A stretch of 64,000 nucleotides of DNA from Bicyclus anynana (GCF_947172395.1 NC_069090.1:12600329-12664328), one strand, 5' to 3'. Positions 8,851 through 18,361 are shown, counted from the first letter of the stretch. Made by a program: numbers and translations. The notes: generated from the sequence alone by a model not told the origin.

Positions 8851-11320
8851 ACATATCACAATCAATAAAATCAAGTTTATGACTGTGTGCGTATGTGACG
8901 CAAAACGTGAACGGTGGAAGGTCGTTCAGTAAACTATTAAAAATCGCTGAATTTTAAGTATGCTCGTTTACCTAGTTTCAAATTATTATCTATTTATATC
9001 ACTATCATCATTGTCAGCCAATAGATGTCTACTTCTGGACATAGGCCACTTGCATGGACTTCCTGACAAAACGATCTCGAGCTACCAGCATCCAGCGGCT
9101 CTCTGCAACCCGCTTGATGTTCCCGGGCCACATTATAAAGGGTTACCAACACTACGCTTTCCAGTGCGGTTTGCCGAACGATATGCCTTGCTCATTACTA
9201 CTTCGGCATTGCGACTCATTGAGCTATGTCAGTGACAGTTTTTCTGCGGATCTCCTCATTTCTGATTCGATCACGTTGAGTAATTTAGTAGTTAGTCTCA
9301 GAATACAGAAAAGTTAGTTTTAGTGTGGCCCGCGTGGTTCCCGTTCCCGTAAGAATGCGGGGATAATATAAAGCCTTCCTCGATAAATGGGCTATCTAAC
9401 ACAGAAATAACTTTTCAAATTTTCGAATCAGTACTTCCTGAGATTAGCGCGTTCAAACTCGCTGATTATAATATTAATATAGATACGTACACGTTTTGTG
9501 AAAATTCATCAAATTCATCAATAGATTTATTTAGACTTATCTCAGCAATCATCCCTCTGGTTGTTAGTAATCTATCAATTCTCGATTTAGTTCTCTCCAC
9601 TGATCCCTTCTCAATGATATACAATCGTTCAATATAATTTAAATCTGAAAAAACACCAATAAATTTTCATAGAAAGGCCAAAGATTATGTAAAGCTTTAA
9701 ATAAACCGTTTTCTTTGAGTTTTTAATAAGTTTGATGAATGAATTATAACAGTTTAATTGAGTACGTCTATAGTTTAACAACTATATTTTTATTAAGTAG
9801 TTCCTAAAGGTTAAAGGTTATAAAAAGACAGAGCGACGTAATAAGTCGAAGGTGGAACTAATTTTCAATACATACAGAGTGATTCGGTCTTTAGAGCGGA
9901 TTTTTTTTTCGTAGTTCTGTATCATTAATAGAACATAAATCTACAAACAATTCGGTACATTTCATGTTATTATAGGACTCAAAAGGTGATTACAAATATA
10001 AGAAAACTAATGTCGAACAAAGGTTATGATTCACAACACTTGTCAGGATAACTTAATTAACAAATCAAACTGTAACCAAAATAAGACCCAAGAAACAAGC
10101 TTTTTTTCAAATTTTCGTCAGTCTGTCTGTCTGGGCTCATGTTTGGGACTGTTTTATCTTTTGGACCAATTTTAGTGGCACTTTCAGATAACGATAAAAA
10201 AGGGAATTGAGCAACATAGCACTTGGAGTATTTTTGCAAAAATAAAAGAGAAGAGGTCATATGGTTATGACAGTTTGTCCTTCATTTTTAAAGTTAGATA
10301 TTTTATGAAAATTGGTATATACATAAGTGTTACAAAAACTATAACTTAATTCAATATCTATAGAAAGGATTAAAAAGGGGTTGAAAATATAAATCTTTCA
10401 TGTTCTCCCATATTGACATGTAGACGAATTCGCGGGCGTCCGCTAGTCATATTCAATATACTATTCAAAAAACTCATTAAACGCTTTCTAATTAACCCTT
10501 AACCGGAATCGCTGGGTCCATTTGCACCCATAAAAAACAAAAATCGTTTCATTTCAAAACGCGCGCAGTAAGGTACAGTTTTTTGCATCGATCTAGTCTC
10601 GTCTTATATATGCAATATGCAGAACTTGGAGTTTGCTGGAAGCAAAGAAAACGAGCCATCTTGGCTCCAATCGAACCCAGGATTCCATTTACGCAAGTTT
10701 TTTTCAAGCGAGTACTTATTTAATTTATGTTGATAAAGATACTTTATTTTTGAAAAAAAGGCTCGTTAAGTTACGGAAATATATATCCAGGAACTACTTC
10801 TAGTTGAAAAATTTGAATCACATTACATATCGTATATTTTTATTATTTATGGATAACTGTAACTAAATGAAGGACTTTCTATACAAACTTTCAACCCCTT
10901 TCTTTCTGATTTAATTGTTGCAACTAAAAGTATCCTATAACCTTATCTCCGTACTATGATCTCAAATCGTGCCAAGTTTCATTTGAATTCATTCAGTAGT
11001 TTCAGCGTGATGTCCGGCCAACAAAAACACGAATAGACAGACAGACAGACAACTCTGTGACGACTAAATTCTAATTATTTTTTTAATATCATCATAATTT
11101 ACAATGATTTTATATTTATTAAAAATAAATCATTCTACTTCTTGTATTGCTTACCTAAATACTCAGCAGCCTTTGCTAAATGTTCTTCTTTCTTGACCCA
11201 TTCTTCAATTATATCCAAGTCCTTACTTATTTTGGCCCTGTCTAAATTAAGATGTTTTCGAACTCTTTCCATTTCTTCTAGTGTCACCTCTATCAAAGGA
11301 TGTTGTGTTGGGGCCTGCAT
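4240..11320 (-). CDS. CRAL-TRIO domain lipid-binding protein (alpha-tocopherol-transfer-protein-like), six exons, complete
   Basis: Exons on the minus strand: 11155-11320, 9491-9644, 7006-7126, 5553-5684, 4778-4991 and 4240-4394. Every junction is GT/AG, and phases 1, 2, 0, 0, 1 join into one 942-nt frame (313 aa plus stop). The N-terminal helical CRAL-TRIO_N domain covers about residues 24-75 (KDLDIIEEWV, then LNYIERLYII). The lipid-binding CRAL-TRIO domain covers about 108-260, with IYVPLPKL, RYIIDL, FRIKGVHIINAP (196-207) and LPEEYDGD (247-254). The C-terminus has the usual insect ending GSFSQLVVD. Proteins of this family bind hydrophobic ligands such as tocopherol, retinoids, carotenoids or phosphoinositides in the cytosol; the ligand here is unknown. 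The start Met is the first in the exon. 'attctag' just 5' of it could be an acceptor, so an upstream non-coding exon is likely. Length is normal for the family and no break is seen. Confidence 0.93.
4492..4558. repeat. Interrupted (ATG/GAT)n microsatellite in CRAL-TRIO intron 5
   Basis: Trinucleotide tract with gat, tat and aag interruptions. No attached LINE tail is evident. Confidence 0.85.
4778..4991 (-). CDS. CRAL-TRIO gene, exon 5 (residues 192-263)
   Basis: Acceptor gtttttag|GAA, donor TACG|GTAATA. Carries FRIKGVHIINAP, KRIHVHNTFEDL and LPEEYDGD, the best-conserved family motifs. Confidence 0.94.
5229..5512 (-). mobile_element. SINE-2 copy in CRAL-TRIO intron 4
   Basis: Minus orientation: 'gatggtg...gggttcgaat' type B box near 5490 (plus 'attcgaactcacaccctcc'), body 'gccagcgtggtggactattg' and tail near 5229. 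The outermost tRNA-like head is missing. Confidence 0.88.
5553..5684 (-). CDS. CRAL-TRIO gene, exon 4 (residues 148-191)
   Basis: Acceptor atttttag|ATC, donor ACG|GTAAAT, phase 0 at both ends (44 codons). Contains the ERYIIDLNQVNMTG strand typical of the family. Confidence 0.92.
5935..6052 (-). mobile_element. RTE-like LINE 3'-end fragment in CRAL-TRIO intron 3
   Basis: Minus strand of the 'aggcctatgtccagcagtgg / acgtccatcggctga' terminal block, as in the copy at 20.6 kb. Confidence 0.8.
6120..6850 (+). pseudogene. CR1/Jockey-like LINE, RT C-terminal remains
   Basis: Two collinear pieces, about 6120-6345 (AKKIYILNKINRLFTPKQ, then MEYCSHLSDGSAKYQLAA) and 6560-6850 (LVPLSPFYHR, then IFIRRCPVNLNKTF). 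They show the familiar post-RT C-terminus of a LINE, broken by several stops. A related piece lies at 19070-19295 on the minus strand. Clade is by inference only. Confidence 0.75.
7006..7126 (-). CDS. CRAL-TRIO gene, exon 3 (residues 108-147)
   Basis: Acceptor tttttag|G, donor CTA|GTAAGT. Encodes IYVPLPKLNPSDLSRVTVVQ, the start of the lipid-binding domain. Confidence 0.93.
7166..7308. repeat. Imperfect inverted repeat next to CRAL-TRIO exon 3
   Basis: Left arm 'gaccagtttcttcat...agtaacagt' and right arm 'actgttact...atgaagaaactggc', about 40 bp each with mismatches. MITE-like; no TSD identified. Confidence 0.45.
7841..8191. mobile_element. Tigger/pogo-type MITE (TA target) in CRAL-TRIO intron 2
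   Basis: 351 bp between TA dinucleotides (7839-7840 and 8192-8193). Terminal inverted repeats are CATTAGAACCCGTTTAATAC on the left and, read inward from the right, CAGTAGAACTCGCATAAGAC. TIR sequence and TA duplication fit the pogo/Tigger group of Tc1/mariner elements. There is no transposase ORF. Confidence 0.8.
8490..8848 (+). mobile_element. SINE-1 copy with ~50-nt poly-A
   Basis: Full tRNA-like head (ctccgtggcgcagtggtgtg, then ggattcgatcccc), a body lacking about 10 bp compared with the 34.2-kb copy, and a very long pure A tail (about 8796-8848). The long uneroded A tract suggests a relatively recent insertion. Confidence 0.93.
9004..9290 (-). pseudogene. RTE-like LINE 3' end in CRAL-TRIO intron 2
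   Basis: Minus strand: 'gatcgaatcagaaatgagga ... catagctcaatgag ... aagcgggttgcagag ... aagtccatgcaag ... gatgat'. Several frame breaks. Confidence 0.82.
9325..9483 (-). mobile_element. Helitron-like non-autonomous element abutting CRAL-TRIO exon 2 donor
   Basis: Minus strand begins TCTATATTAATATTATAA and continues 'aacgcgctaatctcaggaa ... cgggaacgggaaccacgcgg'. The 5' TC sits 7 nt after the exon-exon junction of exon 2 (donor GTACGTA|TC). The CTAGT 3' end is missing, so the copy is truncated. Confidence 0.75.
9491..9644 (-). CDS. CRAL-TRIO gene, exon 2 (residues 56-107)
   Basis: Acceptor ttttttcag|AT, donor GT|GTACGT (phase 2). Encodes LNYIERLYIIEKGSVERTKS and the linker up to FDEFSQN. A Helitron-like element starts only 7 nt into the following intron. 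Confidence 0.92.
10290..10447 (+). mobile_element. Helitron-like 3' end in CRAL-TRIO intron 1
   Basis: Ends 'gaattcgcgggcgtccgctagt', the shared hairpin plus CTAG-T terminus. The upstream body (aaaaaggggttgaaaata) differs from the 48-kb type, so this is a separate subfamily. Confidence 0.6.
10840..11060 (-). repeat. Degenerate interspersed repeat ending in (ACAG)n
   Basis: Contains 'tttcaacccctttctttctg', 'tttcatttgaattcattcag' and a (acag)n tail at 11035-11050, elements that recur in Helitron-like repeats. No ends defined. Confidence 0.45.
11155..11320 (-). CDS. CRAL-TRIO gene, coding exon 1 (residues 1-55)
   Basis: Begins ATG CAG GCC and ends TATTTAG|GTAAGC (phase 1). Encodes the start of the CRAL-TRIO_N helical bundle, with TLEEMERVR and KDLDIIEEWVKK. 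Confidence 0.92.
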
Positions 11321-12270
11321 TTTGAACTAGAATATAAAAAATCTCTAATTATTATTTTCGGAAATTTGCATACGTTTGACTTTTTTTTATTAAAATCAAA
11401 CTTCATATACCTACTGAACTAAATCAACTGTATCGATTTTTATGTATATTTCAGAATACAACAGTTTTTATATAAACAAGGCTTAAATTATAGGTATTTT
11501 CTTTAAGACTAACGATACTTTACTAAAAACGTAAAGCATAAAACTGTATTTTATGACACATTTTTAGGGTTCCGCTGCAAAGTAATCAAAAAAATTAGTC
11601 GTAAAATCTACTGTGTAAAAATTATGTACTATTATTATTTTACTTAAACCTAACCTAACTTCAGCTCTCTTTAGTAGCATTCTAATGTTAGGTACCCTGA
11701 ATTTAGTTCTAGTTATAGCTAAAATTCTTTTTGCCAATTTTAGTTCAATTGATAATATAATAATTATGTTACTTAACCCGTGAATATGTTTTATATAACA
11801 GAAAATTTTAAAAAAGAGAGGAGGAAAAAAACGTACGCGTCGAATTGAGAGCCTCCTCCTTTTTTTTAAGTTGGTTAGAAAGAAGAAAGAAATTGAAAAA
11901 ATGTTTAAAAGAATAAAAAGAGTAAGAAATATAACAGAAAGAAAGAATGCCGCATCATTGTCTTATAGAGGATGTAAATAAGATTCTTCTTTTCTCTTCT
12001 TCATATCTTTCTGATTCTTAATAGGACCTCAGCAACGTCACTAAACTTATTAAGGATCTTTCAATTGAGTATTAAATTAACCTTAGGGTTAATAATAATT
12101 TAGATTATTGATTTAGGATTAGGATGATAGGAGGTTGAGATCTTTGTATTGATACAGTTAAACTATGCTAATGATACGGAACCATATCAGAAAAATGTTG
12201 TTATGCATGTACGAGTTTAGTGGTGTTTATGTCAGAGTTATCTCTATATACTTAGTAATATTGGTTTAAG
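11321..12270. other. 5' flank of the CRAL-TRIO gene
   Basis: AT-rich with no ORF. The promoter or any 5' UTR exon of the minus-strand CRAL-TRIO gene should lie here, but no core-promoter motif is convincing. A purine-rich stretch (gaaagaaag-type) lies at about 11876-11945. Confidence 0.4.
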
Positions 12271-12271
12271 A

Positions 12272-12830
12272 TCCGGCATCAGAAATATATACCCTCATCT
12301 GTTATTTATTAGGGATAAGAAATAAATGATAGATAATATTCACAGTGAAACATTGCAAATAATTTGCTTAGTTAAATTACCGGCATTTTTCATACAAAAT
12401 TTTGGAAATCACTAACTAGATCAAAAACAGAATAGACATAGCTAAAAGCTAACGCATTTAAAGCAACTTAATACAGTTAAATTAATTATAAAATAAGCTT
12501 TTATTTGACATGTAAGTGTAAGAGGCTAAATATCTGATAGTGATATAAAAAATAACTAACTTTTTTAACTCTTTGTTATCTGGCAACCTCAGAGTTGCAG
12601 TGTGAAAGCAAACAATTTTTACGTTTTCAATTCTGTTGGGTATATTCTTTTAGCTAATGTTTTTTTAAGTTACCAACAAGGGAAGTAGATTAAATAAATT
12701 TAATAATTTAACTTGGCAGTCTGCTCGTAGTTGCAGTGTATCAATATGAATATTTTTTATAATTAGTTTCTTATCCTAAATAAATGATAAACAGATGAGG
12801 GTATATATTTCATATGCCGGCTCACGTACT
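12272..12830. mobile_element. MITE-like element with ~55-bp terminal inverted repeats
   Basis: Left 'gccggcatcagaaatatata / ccctcatctgttatttatta' is mirrored at 12770-12830 as 'taaataaatgataaacagat / gagggtatatatttcatatg'. It is about 560 bp long, AT-rich inside, with no ORF. Superfamily unknown. Confidence 0.65.
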
Positions 12831-12993
12831 ATAAGTTATGCAATTTGTTTAATAACATCAAAGTGCATTTGAGTTGCACTTTGAACATTATTATTATATA
12901 TTGTAACTACTACACAACTATATTTATAAAGTCATATTCTTCTTACACATTTTATATTGTTTTAGCAGATTCTAATTTATAAGGTAAACTGGT

Positions 12994-13140
12994 GTTTTTT
13001 TTATTCTTAACAAGTTAGTCATCATAATTACCATCAGGTGAGATTATAGTCAAGGGGACTACAATCTCACCTGATGGTAGTTATGATGCAAAATAATGCA
13101 ATCTAAGATGGAAGCGGAACGACTAACTCGTAAGGAGGGT
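12994..13140. repeat. Palindromic pair of SINE-1 tails
   Basis: Two SINE-1 3' segments face each other: 13019-13050 (tcatcataattaccatcagg...) and 13057-13088 (...cctgatggtagttatgatg), separated by about 6 bp. Arms differ at two or three positions. The outer parts continue as SINE-1 tail on both sides. Confidence 0.88.
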
Positions 13141-13279
13141 ATGGGTTGATGACGACGATTAGCCATTTATATTTTGATAGACGTATAGATGTTATTGAAA
13201 TTACTTATATATTATTGTCCAAGTTATCGAAATATTTGGGTACGAAATCATCTAACGCGGGCCTTGTTGAAAACCTTCA

Positions 13280-13351
13280 GTGGTATAATCGTGAAGCTAT
13301 TATAGGCCTTAACATCCGATATTTAGGCCTCAATAGCTTCACGATTCACTA
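13280..13351. repeat. Short palindrome (27-30-bp arms)
   Basis: 'aatcgtgaagctattatagg' at 13287-13306 is mirrored by 'aggcctcaatagcttcacga' at 13325-13344, around a loop of about 15 bp. Confidence 0.8.
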
Positions 13352-13393
13352 CACAATAATTTCTACTTTTTGTTACAAAAATAACACAGAATA

Positions 13394-13475
13394 TTTTTTA
13401 ACCGACTTCCAAAAAGGAGGAGGTTCTACGTTCGGCTGTATGTATGTTTTTTTTTTTTTTTTTTTTTTTTTATGT
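13394..13475 (+). repeat. Lepidopteran 'accgacttcc...ttctacgttcggctg' repeat with T tract
   Basis: 'accgacttccaaaaaggagg' followed by 'aggttctacgttcggctgta' and a ~24-nt T run. The same sequence recurs at 58136-58190. It may be the left end of the composite repeat that runs to about 14290. Confidence 0.75.
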
Positions 13476-13699
13476 ATGTCCAGCGATAATTCCGTCATTT
13501 GTGGACCGATTTTGAAAATTCTTTTTTTGTTTTGAAGGGTTTGATTCCAGGGTGGTCCCATTTTTTTCATGTCAGGATCTGATGATGACATCCTGGAGAA
13601 ATTGAGGGGAACTTTCGAAAATCGTAGAGACGGCTAGTGCGTTTGTTAGTGTTTCCATAAGGTATTTTAAACCACTACAATTTTATGAAGGTCTGATGA

Positions 13700-14255
13700 T
13701 GGTCTGATGATGGAGCCGATACACAGACGATGGAACTCGTCAACGATTTACAGCAGGTACCTTTTGTTTGGGCTTAATTTATTTGTATTGATGAGAACTT
13801 TCCACCTAGATGGGTTGTGACTGTATTAAGGGTCTGATGATGAAGACGAAGGACAGTGAAGAGAACTCCTCGACGGTTCACAGTAGCTACCTTGTGTTTG
13901 GACTTGATAAATTTGTATTGATGAGAACTTTCCACCTAGATGGGTTGTGACTGTATTAGGTGTCTGGTGATGAAGACGAAGGATAGTTAAGGGAACTCCT
14001 CGACGGTTCACAGTAGCTATCTTGTGTTTTGACTTGATAATTTTGTGTTGATGAGAACTTTCCACCAGGATAGGTTGTGACTGTATTAGAGATCTGGTGA
14101 TGAAGATGAAGGAGAGTTAAGGGAACTCTTCGATGGTTCACAGTAGCTACCTTGTGTTTGGAATTGATAAATTTTATATTGATGAGAACTTTCCACCCAT
14201 ATGGATAGTGACTGCATAGGGGGTCTGGTGATGAAGACGGAGGACAGTCAGTTCA
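13700..14255. repeat. ~131-bp minisatellite, about 4.5 units
   Basis: Units start near 13704, 13835, 13966, 14097 and 14227. Each contains 'gatgaagacgaagga', 'ctcgacggttcacagtagct' and 'gatgagaactttccacctag'. The first unit is the most diverged. Open minus-strand frames across it are repeat translations, not genes. Confidence 0.9.
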
Positions 14256-14293
14256 CACTCAGTAGGTGTGCTAACACTAAAAATTAAAAAATA

Positions 14294-14618
14294 AAAATTT
14301 TAATAAAAAAAATTCAACCGACTTCCAACTCAAAAATTAACCTAAACTAAAAAGTAAAAAATAACATCTTACCTATGTGCTACCTTCTGATCAGTTTGAA
14401 GGCGGTGCCAATCCAGTGTCATGTTTTAATTAAAGCCGTTTCTGAAAGAACCACAGAAATTGTGTAATTTAAACGGCTTGAATTAAAACATCACTGGCTT
14501 GGCACCGCCTTCAAACTGATCAGAAGGTAGCACATAGGTAAGATGTTATTTTTTACTTTTTAGTTTAGGTTAATTTTTGAGTTGGAAGTCGGTTGAATTT
14601 TTTTTATTAAAATTTTTT
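14294..14618. repeat. Long near-perfect inverted repeat, ~146-bp arms
   Basis: Left arm 14294-14441 and right arm 14471-14618 surround a 29-bp spacer. The arms differ by only a few substitutions and a 2-bp indel near the spacer ('ccaatccagtgtcatg' versus 'catcactggcttgg'). Both arms end with 'ttcaaccgacttccaac', linking them to the repeat at 13394. As RNA this would form a ~146-bp hairpin. Confidence 0.95.
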
Positions 14619-14639
14619 AATATAAAAGTTAATATCCAG

Positions 14640-15573
14640 ACAAGCGAGCGGAAAATGCTTTATCTTCGTACCAATAAATAAACTGAATATGTAACACAAG
14701 AAAGGTCTTCATTTTCAATCTATACGAGGTACAGGGTTATTGTTTACTTTTGTGTAATCAAACCTCCCTTATTCGATGCGCATCCAATCAGCTCCCGATG
14801 AAAATAAGAATACGATTGAATACAAAGTCAATTCGTAATGAAGATACGAATTGGTCTCAGTTTAAATAACATACAGTTCTGAAACTAACGTTGTTGAACT
14901 TGAACAGTAATATCTATCTGAATATTTAAAAGTGAATAGTCACGAAACGTAAACCATTCGATTGACCATCGAAAACATATTTCACATAGAAATATAAAAT
15001 TTTGATATGGAGGTAATTTATAGATAATAAACAGATCCGGTCCCCTAAGAATGGATTTTGCGACAGGGCCAGATTAAGATGGTCTAAGGGTTGATGAAGT
15101 TGTGGGCGTTTGCTGGTAAGTAATATAACCATCGAAAGAGGTAGTCGCTGATAGAAAATCTGCAGTGAAATGTAACTCTGGAAGAAATCAATGATACTAA
15201 ACTTTAGTATCATTGATTTTAAATATTACTATTTAAACTGAGTTCAGTATTTCTTATTTATTAAAACAAACTTTACCTTTCTATTAATATTAATGCAGAT
15301 TTATTTCAGTATGTATCTTTATTTATGTTACATTTCAAATTGTGACGTCTTTGGCAAATTCTTGCAGACCCCTATGTGATCGTGCATTTTAATCAAGCTT
15401 CTTAAACAGAAAGAAATATTTATTTTGCGAAGAAGCTCAGTTAGAGCAACTGTTTACTGGAATCAAACTCATGAATTTCAATGAGTCTGCATTCAGAATC
15501 CGTACATACTCGCTACTCGTATATTTTCCTTTGTCAGTGACTTTACTCACCGATGCGGACCCTATGCTTGTCT
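14640..15573. other. Unassigned intergenic DNA with one perfect palindrome
   Basis: No supported gene. 15185-15219 is a perfect palindrome: 17-bp arm 'aaatcaatgatactaaa', a 1-nt centre, then its exact complement. The rest is AT-rich without recognisable TE ends. Confidence 0.6.
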
Positions 15574-15820
15574 GTGCCTAGGCAATTTATTTAGTACTAA
15601 TATAGTACTAAATAGTAAAGGAAAAACATCGTGTGGAAACCTGCATAACAGAGAATTTTCTTAATTATCTGTGTGTATGAAGTCTGCCAATCCGCATTGG
15701 GCCAGCGTGGTGGACTATTGGCCTAACCCTTCTCATTCTAAGAGGAGACTCGATCTCAGCAGTAAGCCGAGTATGGGTTGATAATGATGATACTTAGTAC
15801 TAAATAAATTGCCTAGGCAC
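15574..15820. mobile_element. Inverted-repeat element (gtgcctaggcaat) interrupted by a SINE-2 fragment
   Basis: Left arm 15574-15600 'gtgcctaggcaatttattta' and right arm 15795-15820 'ttagtactaaataaattgcc taggcac' are perfect complements over about 26 bp. The interior (about 15612-15792) is a SINE-2 3' segment in plus orientation ('ccgcattgggccagcgtggt'). Confidence 0.8.
15612..15792 (+). mobile_element. SINE-2 3' fragment
   Basis: From 'aaggaaaaacatcgtgtgga' to 'gtatgggttgataatgatga'. The tRNA-like head is absent, so it is 5'-truncated or was captured with the surrounding element. Confidence 0.85.
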
Positions 15821-15952
15821 TAAAGTTACATGGTCTAAAATGAAGAGTTATATATAATGCACTAGTGTGGCAATCTATTTAACTCTTCATTTGAATATCG
15901 TAAATATTCGGCTGACATATTATATTTCGTTAATTTAGTAGGCCTTGATGTC

Positions 15953-16240
15953 AATTCAATTCAATTCAATTCATTTATTTTGCTGAGAACACATACATTC
16001 TAATGTATTCAGCCATTTCTTGGATACAACAATTTATATTACAAATACTATTAACAAAATATAAAAAAATAAATTCAATAGCAGATGATTAATCAAAAAA
16101 TAAAAATTAGAACAAGTAAAAATTACCATCTGTGCAGGTACGAGTACTTATGTCAAATAAGAATAATTAATAATATAATAATAATCTTTACAATGTCATA
16201 GGATAAACATAATTAATAAATACAAACAAAAAAAAAAAAT
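15953..16240 (-). mobile_element. LINE 3' tail with (GAATT)n terminus
   Basis: On the minus strand it ends 'aaataaatgaattgaattga', a pentanucleotide terminal repeat typical of some CR1/Jockey-like LINEs. Only the 3' UTR is visible. Confidence 0.45.
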
Positions 16241-16377
16241 ATTAAAATCAGCTAAGAAACTATAGATTATGTCGTATTATTTACGGGACACCCTGTAAAT
16301 TTTTCGGGCTGGGAGGAGAAGTCCCTCGGGAACCACTTTTAGCGTATCTATGTAGCAATAGATAAACATAAAACATA

Positions 16378-16425
16378 GCGTTCCGGTACGATGCCGCGTA
16401 GAAACCGTCAGAGGTATGTGTAGAC
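16378..16425 (+). mobile_element. SINE-1 internal fragment
   Basis: 'gcgttccggtacgatgccgc' then 'gtagaaaccgt', matching the middle of SINE-1. Confidence 0.7.
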
Positions 16426-16835
16426 TACTAGTATCTCTATAAAACTGTAGAAAATAATTATTTTAAGTCAGTAACTTGCAAAAAACTTCCGAAACAAATC
16501 CTAAATGAAGAGAAACTGACAGAATATGAAGGAAAAGTAACAAAATGGTTAATTGGAAAATGCATCTATAAAGTATGAAATTAAAAATTTCAAACTAGTT
16601 CTAGGGTAATATTTTTAGCTTCAGTATCGATTATATAAAGCCCCTTAACAAAAATTGTCAAAATATCTTCAATTTACAGAATGTACAGAATTCTTATTAT
16701 GAGTATAGATTCTAGATGGCGCTGGCGTCCGTTATGCCACGGTAACGTTTGGTGTACATTTGGTGAACATTTGTAACAACAAATGGACTAAGTAAAATCT
16801 CAAATTGCGAATCTTCTTCTTCTTAAGGTGCCTCT

Positions 16836-17222
16836 CCGACTAGCGAAGGTTGGCAGTCAATTTCTTGAACTCGTCTCTATCCTTCGCGAGGGGAAATAAT
16901 TGTGCGGCGCTCGCGATCCCGGTCCACTCTCTGATGTTTCTCAGCCAAGACTTCTTCCTGCGACCAACGCCTCTTCTACCAGCAACCTTTCCCATCAAGA
17001 TGAGCTGTAGAAGCTCGTATCTCTCGTGTCGTAGCATGTGCCCTAGATGTCTTGACGGTCTGCAAAAGTTCACGCTTCTGATTGACGCGTCGCAGAACTT
17101 CGGCATTCGTCACTTTGTGAGTCCAACTGATAGCCAGCATGCGTCTAAAAGCCCACATTTCGAACGCTTCTATACGTTTTCTGATGTACTCTTTTACTGC
17201 CAAGGCTTCACAACCGTATAGA
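16836..17222 (-). pseudogene. LINE reverse transcriptase C-terminus, one frameshift
   Basis: Two overlapping minus-strand frames, joined by a frameshift near 17045-17060, give the C-terminus of a LINE RT: VKEYIRKRIEAFEMWAFRRM, ISWTHKVTNAEVLRRV and QKRELLQTVK, then GHMLRHERYELLQLILMGK, RRGVGRRKKSWLRNIREWTG and a final EFKKLTANLR. This W-RR-I-W / GH-LRH / GRRK-SW-NI pattern is that of RTE/Proto2-like 'endonuclease-reverse transcriptase' LINEs. The catalytic RT region is absent, so the copy is dead. Confidence 0.85.
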
Positions 17223-17639
17223 ATCCGTATCCGTATATAAATTGCGAATAATTGTATAGAATTTGACCAGTTTTATTATAAGTATAGATAATAGATAAAA
17301 ATAAATATATTGTCTGGTTAACACAGACTCGTTATACATTTGACTTGTCAGGTAAAATGTAAATACAGCGGCTGCTTGTGATAGTTCAATATGGCCACTC
17401 GTCAGGTGATGGCGCCGAATTGAATATTATGCACAAATTGAATCCACCCTACTTGGGCACCTGTCAAGCGAATTCACCGCTCGCCGCTGAAATATTGGTT
17501 TGCTTTGTACGGCGTAAATCGTGTTACCAAATACTACTTTGTATGTGAAACTGTATGATTGATCTGGAAGATATTGGAACTAAGTGTAAATTCCTTGGAA
17601 ACTGAAATATCATTAATTTTACTAATTGAAAGAGGCATT

Positions 17640-17905
17640 GTAAGGGGATTACTTTTTGACGTGACAACGTCTTATAATTCGATGGAGCCGACCGATCCGA
17701 AAAAAAATGACGTCATGCGACGTTCCCTCGCTCTAGGGTTGCCAACTTTTTTTACAAGAAATAAAGTATATTCTGGTCTATGAAGATTATTAGACAGTAT
17801 TTAAAAAAAACTAACATTTTCTTTTGAATAATGCAAATATTCTTCAATATTTTCTTTTGACGTGGTCACGTTCTACTATCGTTAGTAAGCCAATTTTACA
17901 TACAG
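17640..17905 (+). mobile_element. MITE-like element with gacgtgacaacgtc ends
   Basis: Starts 'tttttgacgtgacaacgtct', ends with a 'gacgtggtcacgttctac' block, and contains 'ccctcgctctagggttgcca'. It is collinear with the minus-strand copy at 20300-20565. No ORF of its own; superfamily not assigned. Confidence 0.7.
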
Positions 17906-17929
17906 CCGACTTTTTTTGATTCTATTACA

Positions 17930-18000
17930 AGCGATCTCACCTGATGTTAATAATTGATAATGCAGTCTAAGATAGAAGTGTCCTAACTTGAAAATTTTTT
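17930..18000 (-). mobile_element. SINE-1 3' fragment
   Basis: 'tctcacctgatgttaataat' and 'tgcagtctaagatagaagtg' match the SINE-1 tail in minus orientation; diverged. Confidence 0.6.
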
Positions 18001-18361
18001 TTAAGCTTTAATGGTAGTAATGAATTTCAGAAATAAATAGGACGTCAGGTTATTGAAGTATATTAACGCCCGAAATTAATAATGTATTCCAACCAATCCA
18101 ATCTAAGATTAAAATTAATCTTAGGTTGTTGCCAATCACCCGATCGATCTGTAATCTTCGTGCCATTATTAATACCAATTAATACTGACCCATAAAAAAT
18201 ATTTTTCTTTTTTTTCTTAAATATATCGTTAACAGTTTTCCAAACGTCAAAAACGTTGTCCATTTTGTGACGTCGCGGTGTTACTTGATGTCTCTGGAGG
18301 TAAATTAATTAACTAATAATTTTTCCTATTGTTTGCGCTAAAACTTGGTGTTAAAAATATC

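Noticed and set aside
13826..14141. Two minus-strand frames rich in Pro/Ser/His
   Set aside because: Translations of the 131-bp minisatellite.
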